64,000 nt of DNA from Platerodrilus igneus. Its lineage: Eukaryota; Arthropoda; Insecta; Coleoptera; Lycidae. The notes beneath the pieces were generated by a model, which did no database searches, was not told where the DNA came from, and saw nothing but the letters and a program-made list of their open reading frames with translations. The stretch lies in the NCBI GenBank assembly GCA_036346225.1, contig JARFIW010000663.1, positions 1,612,001-1,676,000 on the forward strand, read 5' to 3'. Shown here in pieces: positions 56,053 to 64,000 of the stretch. Every line of letters starts with the position of its first letter. Positions within the stretch are counted from its first letter, which is position 1. Made by a program: the position numbers and the translations under genes.

Positions 56053-58000
56053 CCGTGAAACCCTCTTTGTCGGTCCGGACTTCACCAGTTTTCAAAAAGA
56101 AATTTATTTTCAAACATAAAATTTTTACAAAAACTTTCTTACTCGTATCTTCATCGAATTATTTTCTTCAGCAGCTTCCCTGGCTAGCTCAGCTGTGCTT
56201 CTTCTCGTATACCTAAATTTACTCTCATTCTCTTTACCGTTCACACCTCATTCAATAAAATCACAAAATAATACAACAATCATACAATATTTATTAACCA
56301 CTATTTACAAATAATAATTCAAAGTTATTTACAATTAGGTGCTCAAGTTACACCTCAATACATGCTATCTTTGTAAAGTCCAAGTTTCTTTAAAATGAAA
56401 TTTTCTAACACATTTAATGCAACAGGAGTAAATGGGTCCCAAATAGTACCTGAACTTGGTGTCTTACTACACACTGGGGTATGGTGAGCTCATGATAACC
56501 CAGTTTATCAATGTATGCTTTCCACTTTGCATACTATTACTACAAACTTCAAAAAGAAACCCATGTACTCTTAACAATTAGATTTAAATTCATCAAGCAA
56601 TTCAATAAGCTTTACGTACACCTTTTGTTTTATATTCAAAATACCATATTAATAGTCAGCTATACGTATCCTTTTCAATACGTAAAATAACGAAAAATAC
56701 TATCAAAGTTCACTCTCACACATCACAAAAATTTCAACAGTTTATAAAAACATCAAATTCTGATGTGTTACCTGGAAAAACTTAAAGATTTCATCTCCGT
56801 TGACGATGTATTATGTTCCTGAACCCCTCGGCCTAGTCGTTATGCGTGCGGCTCCACCATCTAAGCTGCGCTTTATGCTACCTATCCAATATCAATTTCA
56901 ATATCCAAATCCATGTATATTATCGCATTATTAATTTAACGAGCTAGTTAAAGTATTCGTTGGACCTCAGTTAAATTTAAATAAACTCAACACGATTCCC
57001 GTTTCTAACTATAAGGCCACAACAATCTAATACTGTACTATTAAATTTACAAAATGCAAAATAAAAGAGATCCCTATCAATTTCCCTAGAGTATTTATAT
57101 CATAAAACTAGGCCCCCTTGGCCACACTACGCGAAATACCTAATTGCAAAATAATATTTCCGCAAATTTTGTGTAACCGTTCTAAACTTCTAGAAATATC
57201 CCCGCGTCAACCACGCTATTCACGACAAACTATCACATGTTCCTCTGTTCTAAAACTATCTATTTCGACCAATCATACATTTCAGTGACGTCTTATACGC
57301 CGCCTGTAATATCTCTATTCCTGTCTTATGCATATTGAATGTCGCGTTCTAACCTTGCTTGAGTGGTAGAAAATCGATATAGCTGCCCGCGTCTTATGTC
57401 TACTCCACGTGGATTGAATACGTGCCTACTAAAATGCATGCTTCTATGCCCGTTTCATTCTGTAACATAATATTAATTGTGCATCCCTTCTGCTCTTTAA
57501 GAAGCTCTTGTTAGTGTTTATTACGAAACCACCGACGGTTACACAATATTTCCTTGAAACTCGCTCTGTTATCTACAGAAATAAAGGGAAGGTGACCTTT
57601 TCAATGTGCAGCTGTGCCTAATTAATGATCGTTTAAAATAACATTTCTAGGAGTTTATGTTTCCCAGTATTTTTATATAACCGACGTTTGTCTGTTTGTT
57701 AAGAAATCTTTTCGCCTTGGTATTATTGATTTTTCATGCTCTTATGCGTTCTCTGACGTTATAACCCGTTGAATTAAACTAAATTAAATTAATTAATAAT
57801 TCCTGTTGGCTTATAAAACTGATTTTCTTTATGAACCTATTAACTTTTAATCTCTAATTATAAAATTATGTCAATGCTTGTTAATTTAACTTAAATAAAT
57901 CAAATTAATTTTGCGCGTATATAAACGGTTCCTTTCTTTATACAGGGTGTTAGGAAATTGCTTTGTTGACCCCAAAATTTAACCCTTTAAATCCACTACA
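56051..58000 (-). mobile_element. Solo LTR copy B (1.95 kb) of the ATAT-flanked family
   Basis: On the minus strand it runs TGTAGTGGATTT (58000) to TTTCACGGCA (56051), with ATAT at 58001-58004 and 56047-56050. It is colinear with copy A throughout: shared AACACCCTGTATA near the start, GTGGTAGA.AATCGATAT, GGGTTATCATGAGCTCACCA and AATACTACAATATTT-type blocks. Only a (TA)n of about 43 bp separates it from A, so the two insertions hit the same run. Its left neighbour at 58001 is the gypsy-2 LTR tail. Confidence 0.72.
57092..57100 (-). promoter_or_regulatory. TATA-like box of LTR copy B
   Basis: GATATAAATACTC on the minus strand, 904 bp from the LTR start. A donor-like CCAG|GTAACA lies 321 bp further on at 56769-56775. 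Confidence 0.42.
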
Positions 58001-58244
58001 ATATATGCATTCTTTCAATAACTGTTTAAGTTTTACTTGGTTCCACGAGCAACAACGAAGCTTTCCGAACGGTTTTGAAGTTTACCGAAGACCTCTGAAC
58101 TCCTTCAATCTGTACAATTCATTCATTTTTAACTATTTAACTTTCATTTGTATATTTATGAACTTTCTAATTATTTTGCTTATATATTAAACAAATAATA
58201 GTGCCATGACTACATACTTTCAGACGCACTCAAACGATAACACG
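58001..58244 (+). repeat. gypsy-2 3' LTR, tail part
   Basis: Matches 48558-48800 from CATTC.TTCAATAA to ACTTTCAGAC. It closes gypsy-2. Confidence 0.7.
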
Positions 58245-58744
58245 GAGTTGTTTATATACGTTTTCCACCTTCTGATTGCAGGCTTGGTTATTGTGATTGA
58301 GGCAAATGAATTACGTTCGTGTGAGCTTTTATGTCTGGTAACAACTTCAAAAGTATATTTTTGTTATGTTTACTATTTCTATTATTGTACATACCTCGAA
58401 ACCCATTCCCGCACCACTGAGTTAGCTAGTGTATCCTTGATATTCTTACGGGATTTCTGCCGCTTCAGGGCAAATCTTAATTTATAACGTAACGCTAGCT
58501 TTACCCGTAACATCTTTGATCAAACTTTTAATAGTTCTCGGGAAGTAAAAGGTATCAAAGTAATAATAAGGTACAACCTTTGTGAATAAGTTATTTTTGC
58601 AACTAAATTCAGTGTTAAAAGAATTTGAAAAACGTGTTGCCCATGAATAACTCTACGAATCAAAGGACAGAGGAAAATTAAAAATGCGGCATAGTTTTAG
58701 AAATATCTATTTAAAGTTGAACAAGTTGTATAATTGCATATGAA
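58245..58744. other. 3' flank of the ABCC gene
   Basis: Between the gypsy-2 LTR tail and the ABCC stop codon. Contains no recognisable gene; a 93-codon plus frame (58206-58487) starts inside the LTR tail and has no family likeness. It would include the ABCC 3' untranslated region. Confidence 0.4.
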
Positions 58745-60059
58745 CTATCTTTTTACCAATTCGGTAGGTCCATTTTCATAGGTCTGCAAAAAAAAGATAT
58801 ATAAAAGCAAACTAAATTATACTCACATTTTTTGCAATTTGTGAAAGAAACTTTGCCATGCTGCTTCCTGTTCTCTGCACCATTGAATGAAATATTCCAC
58901 TTTTATTTTTTAAAAGTACATAGGGGTGTTCGTATTCAACAACTTCGCCAGCATCAATTACTAGTACCTTATCGGAATCCATTATGGTGTTCAACCTATG
59001 CGCTATTGTTAAAACTGTACAATCAACAAACTTTCTTCTAATTGTATTTTGAATTAAAGTATCAGTATGGAGATCAACATTTGCCGTAGCTTCATCTAGC
59101 ACTAGTACTTTATTTTTTCTTATTATGGCACGTGCTAGACAAATCAGTTGTCTTTGTCCTACACTAAAATTTACCCCTTCTTCTGAAATTCGATGGTCTA
59201 AACCTAAGTGAAATTTGCAAACAGTTAATTTTAATTGTACATCATCTAAAGCAGACCACAGCTCTTCGTCACTGTAATGACCAAACGGGTCCAGGTTACG
59301 TCTGATAGTTCCAGAAAACAATATAGGTTCTTGAGGAATGATAGAAATTTTTGAGCGTAGGGATGTAAGAGACATTTTCGAAATGTCGATATTGTCAATA
59401 TACATAGAACCTTCAGTATTAACAAGCTGAAACAAAGCGGTGATGATCGACGTCTTTCCAGCACCAGTTCTACCAACTATTCCAATTTTCTGGGTTGCTT
59501 CAATATTAAAGTTGAAATTTTTCAACACGTAAAGCTGGTTGTTTGAATATTTTAGTGAAAGTGATTCGAACTTGATCTCGCCTTTTTCCGGCCAATTAGT
59601 AGGTGCGTCGGGATATCTCTGATTATCTTCTGGTTGCAAAGTAGTATATTCAACAACCCTTTCTACGCTTGTCATATTATTTTGTATTTCAGCAGACTGA
59701 ACCATAGACAACTGAAGCATTCCTATTATGGCAAGCCCCTGAGTGACTGAAAGTCCAACATCTCCAGCATACTGTTCTGGAAGAACGAGCACTTACAGTG
59801 TGTAAAATTGAAGCGTGTTTTGTTTTACCTGTGTGGTTTAAAAACGCCCCTATTACAATAGCTGTAATATAAATTATGCACAGTATGTCCATATAAAAAC
59901 TAAATGTTTTAGAACAAGATATGTACAGAGACCGTATTGAAGTGTGAAAATCTTGATGACTATCAAATTCTTCTTGAAGAATTGTTTCAGCACCGAATGC
60001 TCTTACTGTTGTTAAACCTTGTAAAGTTTCATTTACGTGGGCATACACAGGACTGCGAG
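58745..60059 (-). CDS. ABCC/MRP4-like ABC transporter, C-terminal exons
   Basis: Three exons on the minus strand: 60059-59829, 59791-58827 and 58783-58745. Acceptors are TTTATTTAG and TTTTTTTTGCAG; donors are CAG|GTAAAA and AAT|GTGAGT. The joined frame stays open across both junctions and ends QIAKN plus TYENGPTELVKR. The first exon gives the end of the second membrane domain (RSPVYAHVNETLQGLTTVRA, coupling-helix region, then a TM segment FYMDILCIIYITAIVIGAFL). The second gives the second nucleotide-binding domain: Walker A GRTGAGKTS, Q-loop QEP, signature FSVGQRQ, Walker B VLVLDEATANVD, H-loop AHRLNT. The FSVGQRQ signature and SVERVVEYT linker are ABCC4-like. Such proteins export organic anions and conjugates at the membrane using ATP. 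Roughly the first two thirds of a normal 1,300-residue protein lies outside the window. No lesion is seen, so the gene may be functional. Confidence 0.9.
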
Positions 60060-60179
60060 CTAAATAAAACATAATGAATGTTAAGCAGAAATATAAGATA
60101 AGATAAAATTTGTTGTGACCAAAAGCGCAGTGTGAAGTATTCAGCTTTCATTTCAATTGTTCCTATTTAGCATATTCTT

Positions 60180-60183
<4 letters not shown>

Positions 60184-60234
<51 letters not shown>
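60184..60234. repeat. (TA)n microsatellite in the ABCC intron
   Basis: A TA run between the ABCC exon at 60059 and palindrome (ii). If the gene continues rightward, this and the following elements lie in an intron. Confidence 0.9.
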
Positions 60235-60238
<4 letters not shown>

Positions 60239-60324
60239 TTTAAGATGAAATAAAAACCCAACTTTGTATGTAAAGTTGAATTACCATTTCAAATCGAACT
60301 AGTAATTAAAAACCACTGAAAGAA

Positions 60325-60398
60325 CGGCTACAGCAGGATTTGAACCTGCGACTTCCGATTTTCCGGATCAGCGCTCTAACCAACTGAGCTAGCTAGTC
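60325..60398 (-). tRNA. tRNA-like sequence, left arm of palindrome (ii)
   Basis: Copy of 60526-60599 on the opposite strand. The D arm (GCTC...GAGC) and T arm (GCAGG TTCAAAT CCTGC) are intact and the anticodon loop is CCGGAAA. Changes from the other copy weaken the acceptor stem (GACTAGC with TGTAGCC) and the anticodon stem (CTGAT with ATCGG, one wobble). It is probably the more decayed partner. Confidence 0.6.
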
Positions 60399-60525
60399 TA
60401 ATTGTTTAGATGTTGTTATAATTAATACTACTGAATTCAATTTCCTTAAATGCAAGACGTAATTGAAAATCGGTAATAAGAGCCAAACTTCAGTAGTATT
60501 AATTATAACAACTTCTAAACAATTA

Positions 60526-60599
60526 GGCTAGATAGCTCAGTTGGTTAGAGCGCTGATCCGGAAAATCAGAGGCCGCAGGTTCAAATCCTGCTGTAGCCG
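60526..60599 (+). tRNA. tRNA-like gene, right arm of palindrome (ii), loop triplet GGA
   Basis: A 74-nt cloverleaf. Acceptor GGCTAGA/TGTAGCC has one mismatch; D arm GCTC AGTTGGTTA GAGC and T arm GCAGG TTCAAAT CCTGC are perfect; anticodon stem CTGAT/ATCAG is perfect with 7-nt loop CCGGAAA. Box A (TAGCTCAGTTGG) and box B (GGTTCAAATCC) match the Pol III consensus, so transcription is plausible. Oddities: position 33 is C, not U, and GGA at 34-36 would read Ser UCC although there is no long variable arm. Identity therefore cannot be assigned; it may be a transposon-borne tRNA-like gene rather than a decoding tRNA. Confidence 0.7.
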
Positions 60600-60772
60600 T
60601 TCTTTTAGTGGTTTTCAATTACTAGTTCGATTTGAAATGGTAATTCAACTTTACATACAAAGTTGGGTTTTCATTTAATCTTAAAAACTATTAATATATA
60701 TTAAGCATTTATTTGCATTCCAAATGTGGATTATTCTTCTCTATTGATATATATATATATATATATATATAT

Positions 60773-62573
60773 TGCTATGCTATTAGCGGATTATCGTGCC
60801 CCTACGTTGTGCTGCATTATTTATTTGCTACGTACTCTAAATTATTGAACCACCATTTTATATTTAATATTAAGTATTAATATTGCTATCAACTGGACTT
60901 TATCATTAAACAACTCTATCTACCAATGGCAAAATTCGATACGTTACCGCCTTGCGGGTTATCGCTTTCCTATTCAACTTGTGGCTCCGCCTTTGTACTA
61001 TTTAAATCTTATGACCTCGGCTAGCATTTATTTGCAATTATAAAATTCAGTAAATTTAGATTTTATATAATGAAACCAATATGTTATGTACAGCTTTTGA
61101 AATTATTTGTAATACATTTCTTATAAATTTCATTTATTAACAACCATTTAGTATGTACTCAAAAACCCAAAGTCACCAAAGAAAATTTATTATCTTTACC
61201 AACAAAGTGTAGAATATTCTAAACCTGTTTTCATATTACTCATTCAATGCGTATGCAACCTCTTTTGTTGACTTCTTTACAAGCATATCATATTTAGCGA
61301 ATTTAATATTAAAATAAAATAAAAATTCATATGGAAAAACAAATGTCTTATAACTAAAAATCTGACCTGGTTTTATCTTTTTCACATCGACGCTTCCAAT
61401 AAAAATGATCTTCCCCATTTCTGGATTCCATTCAAATTATTACACTATGGATCACCACCATTAAATTATATACCCCAATTTATTTCAATTCTTCAAACTT
61501 AGACTCTTATCATTCTTGCCCCAGACTTAAAATTGTAGTTTGTTTCACCCCTGTACTTCAAGATTGTATTATTCTTCTTTTCTCCTTGACATTTAAATTG
61601 CATTACTGTATTTCTTAACATCAGAATCCTAGTCTATTTCCCTCAGACCTCGAAACCCTATTATTTTTATGTCTTAGTTTACAATAAATTCATTAAAAAC
61701 GTACTTACGTTTAAACGGCAATTGTAATCTTCATATTTGCACTCATTTTATTTTTCACTTTTATACTTATTACGTAATACTTTGTTTAATGGCTATGCAC
61801 TTCGGCCTTCATTGAGTTCAAAACTGACTTTCTTATCAAGGTGCTTGCTAATATAATCTCGAATTCCCACTCCATCCGTGGGTTTGGTCTAGAACTCGTC
61901 GCTGGTCTCTGACCAATCAAATAATTGCTTTTAGAGCAGTTTCTGATGCAATGCTCCACGCTTTCCCATAATCACAACCTGCCCACAGCTGTGTTTTATT
62001 ACCAACATGCTGTATTTTAATAGATTACTTGCTTTTCTATAAACAACTGATGCAACCCGACTTTAAATTTCCATGTTTACATGCGATTCACGCAATTTTT
62101 AATCATTTCTCTTATCAAAATGGTTAGATCTTTGTACGCATTTATATTAACTACCTGAAACTCTATTTCTATATCCGGATTAATTTAATCGTCTGAAACT
62201 CTTCTTCTAAATGCGTGTCTAATTACACTTTATCATTCATTTCCCAATATACGCGTACTTCCACTGAAAAATGTCCTTATTTGTTTTACCTAAATTAACT
62301 ACACTTTATCTACAGGGTATTTAATGTTTACTATTTACTTAATACATGTACTTCTCATTCCTACGCCAACCAGGCGTCTTCCTATGTTTACCTGCGTCGC
62401 CCAAAAACTATTTCTACTTTATATACAGAGTGTTGACTACTTACTATCTACAAACTATGTCTATTTCTTAATTATTTCCTTAAATAAGTGTGGTTTTCTG
62501 CTGACTATTCTAATTACTCATTCCCGAACGACCTTTACTATAACGTGCACCCTTAAGCAACCCCTTATCACAG

Positions 62574-62575
<2 letters not shown>
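60773..62575 (-). mobile_element. Solo LTR copy C2 (1.80 kb) of the ATAT-flanked family
   Basis: On the minus strand it runs TGCTGTGATAAGG (62575) to CATAGCA (60773), flanked by ATAT at 62576-62579 and 60769-60772. It is the fuller partner of C1. Its terminal 10 bases (TGCTGTGATA and inverted TGCTATGCTA) show the short imperfect inverted ends usual for LTRs. A plus frame at 62324-62611 is spurious. It may sit in an ABCC intron. Confidence 0.7.

Positions 62576-62610
<35 letters not shown>
62576..62610. repeat. (TA)n microsatellite
   Basis: TA run joining the CA end of LTR copy C2 to a PLE-like terminus. Confidence 0.9.
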
Positions 62611-62613
<3 letters not shown>

Positions 62614-62715
62614 ACAGGCTTTCTGGTCTGCTGGTTAATGAAGTGTACTCTTTATTATAAACTAAGCTTTCGGTTTAATTTTAAACCATTATCAGAGATA
62701 CTAAAAATTGAGAAA
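62611..62715 (-). mobile_element. PLE terminal fragment with hammerhead-like motif
   Basis: On the minus strand it shares TTAGTATCT.TGA.AA.GG.TTAAA...GAAAGCTTAG with the PLE-b end at 45392-45440. CTGATAA, a 6-bp hairpin (GGTTTA AAAT TAAACC) and GAAAGC follow one another, the order of hammerhead helix II elements, but the core CTGANGA has A in place of the essential second G. PLE ends are known to carry hammerhead motifs. No PLE coding sequence is adjacent. Confidence 0.5.
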
Positions 62716-64000
62716 CGTTAGTATGGGCTGTAACAGCTTAAGTTCAGTTACTGTTTACGATAAAAATGTTAGCTAAAGGCAACTACTGATTAATCACGTT
62801 GAATTTCGATTATATCAGCTATTGAAAGCATCAATACCAGTTACGGTAATAAGACATCTGCAGGGATTTCGCGGGTTCTTTGGTGTATTCCTGTAAGTGC
62901 AACTAAGACCCTTGCTACGAATGAAAAGTGAATTACTTCTAACTTAGCATAAGTTGTCAAAAAAACAATTCAAATTAACTATCATTATAAAAAAATTTGC
63001 CAGTGTACTGGGCTATCCCAGGTTGAAAATAATATATGTATAGATATTTGTATTTAGTAAATAAATATTTAATCACTTCTTAGGATATTATAAAAAAATT
63101 ATTTACTTGAACAAAAATGATGTAAAAATAAAATGAGCTCATTTCTAACAAATATCTTGTTAGTTATAAATTAAAAAAATAATTAATATGATATTATTGG
63201 AATAAATTAAATCAAACTCATAAAGCTGAAGGCTTTTAGTTTAGTAGAGTAAATCATCTGTTCAGTTTTAAATTAAATGCATAAAATAAATACCTGTTGA
63301 CAGGTGAGCTATTAATAGATAACCAGAGCAGGTCAACCACCTTGACGACAGATTTGTTAGTTCTTGCGCGAACACATTAATTATTGCTGATAACCTTGAC
63401 CCTTGTAGTCAACCACCTTGGAAAGATTACTGTAAATTAACAATACTATAAATGGGAACAAATAAATCATAAATGAACACAAATAGCTTTATACTGCAGG
63501 ACAATTATCTATTTAATAAAACGCCCATTTGAGGTTTCTAAACGGCCTACTTGAATAATTGGCATATGGAAATGAAGTTCCATTTCTTTTTGTACCAATC
63601 TGCCTTAGTGAAAATCTCCCCTAAGCTGTTTGCAAAGGCAAGTATCCGATAAATTACTAGAAACAGCTTTCCAATTGCCGGACTTGGATAAATCACACAG
63701 GTGGCCAAATAAAACCATCGGTCGTAACAATAAATTAAATGATCACATTTCCATGTTAGCTGACCTTGCCATAAGAGCTATAATATAAAATGCATGTAAA
63801 CAAATAAATAATAATAAAATTCCACATACCCCTATCTGGCTACTCAGAATATAATTTTCTATCCAACATACAAAATATTTGATATTCTGGTAATGGCGTC
63901 CCTACAAAGAACATGATGCTCGACCCATCGTTAAAGGTGCTTAAAACAGGAAAAATCAGAAGAGGGGCTACCCTTATCTAACTTATGGCGTAGAATACAA
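62716..64000. other. Non-coding AT-rich end of the window
   Basis: No frame, RNA gene or matching repeat. GTCAACCACCTTG occurs twice (about 63332 and 63408). If the ABCC gene continues to the right, this is intron, but no upstream ABCC exon is visible here. Confidence 0.4.

Larger units (their letters stand above)
41383..58244 (+). mobile_element. gypsy-2: gypsy-like element with gag and protease, both LTRs opened by later insertions
   Basis: LTR pieces lie at 41383-42292 plus 48524-48800 (5') and at 50960-51671, 52202-52417 and 58001-58244 (3'). Putting the pieces together, both LTRs have the same order: a 330-bp head, about five imperfect 120-bp units with TTCCGAAGAC motifs, a (TA)n run, and a 240-bp tail (GTGTTTAAGTTTTACTTGG to ACTTTCAGAC). 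Between the LTRs are gag and protease but no RT or integrase. The (TA)n of each LTR is where unrelated elements are inserted. That both halves belong to one element is an inference from order and orientation. Confidence 0.65.
60235..60688. mobile_element. tRNA-bearing palindromic element (ii), 454 bp
   Basis: Arms 60235-60435 and 60489-60688 (about 200 bp) are near-perfect inverted copies around a 53-bp spacer. Each arm contains a tRNA-shaped sequence, so the two tRNAs diverge from the centre. Outer arm sequence (AAGATGAAAT, AAAACCCAACTTTGTA, CATTTCAAATCGAACTAGTA) recurs at 47535-47674, and in part in element (i). On the right the shared sequence continues to a GGATTATTCTTCTC end (about 60740) before (TA)n. 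No protein is encoded. Confidence 0.85.

Noticed and set aside
53918..58000. Copies A and B as the two LTRs of one element
   Set aside because: They are in direct orientation but separated only by a (TA)n run, each has its own ATAT flanks, and there is no internal region.
62611..62715. Functional hammerhead ribozyme
   Set aside because: The core has CTGATAA instead of CTGANGA, and helix I does not pair convincingly; kept only as hammerhead-like.

Overview
The window looks like AT-rich nuclear DNA of an animal, most likely an arthropod. Host coding sequence is sparse and intron-split. The rest is a dense pile of eukaryotic transposons: Ty3/gypsy, Penelope-like elements (PLEs), a LOA/I-type LINE, piggyBac and many solo LTRs. 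There are numerous (TA)n and (CA)n runs, and no bacterial gene organisation. The species cannot be named from the sequence.

Layout. 1-8.5 kb: a partial solo LTR (G) ending at a (TA)n run; a 5'-truncated LINE with an exceptionally long 136-bp target duplication; an unrecognised 3'-terminal exon (5171-5377); two PLE reverse-transcriptase fragments. 8.8-18 kb: a decayed gypsy element on the minus strand (gypsy-1), split inside its reverse transcriptase by a piggyBac element that is itself split by a 0.95-kb insertion. 18-24.5 kb: a solo LTR with ACTT duplications and a 2.36-kb solo LTR (D). 24.6-33.4 kb: a minus-strand C2H2 zinc-finger array of about 90 near-identical fingers in a 4-finger, 336-bp higher-order repeat, broken by three 1-base deletions. 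35.5-40.3 kb: two 1.3-kb direct repeats enclosing reading frames with 13-residue repeats. 40.7-58.2 kb: a gypsy integrase remnant beside a second gypsy element (gypsy-2, gag and protease only). Both LTRs of gypsy-2 are opened at the same (TA)n run, one by LTRs, PLEs and an inverted-repeat piece, the other by solo LTRs and a tRNA-bearing palindrome. 58.7-60.1 kb: the 3' end of an ABCC/MRP4-like transporter gene (minus), with introns of 43 and 37 nt. 60.2-62.7 kb: a 454-bp palindrome with a tRNA-like gene in each arm, another solo LTR (C2) and a PLE end.

Two threads connect the window. First, a family of roughly 1.8-2.4 kb LTR-like repeats (copies G, D, F, E, C1, A, B, C2) begins TG, ends CA, is flanked by ATAT, and mostly sits in (TA)n runs. 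Where complete, copies carry a TATA box and a splice-donor-like site at similar spacing. Second, palindromic elements sharing an arm motif carry tRNA-shaped sequences and lie at the same (TA)n tracts. These tRNA palindromes, the homogenised zinc-finger array and the 13-residue repeat frames are the best candidates for something undescribed. All homology calls are from reading the sequence; no database search was possible.
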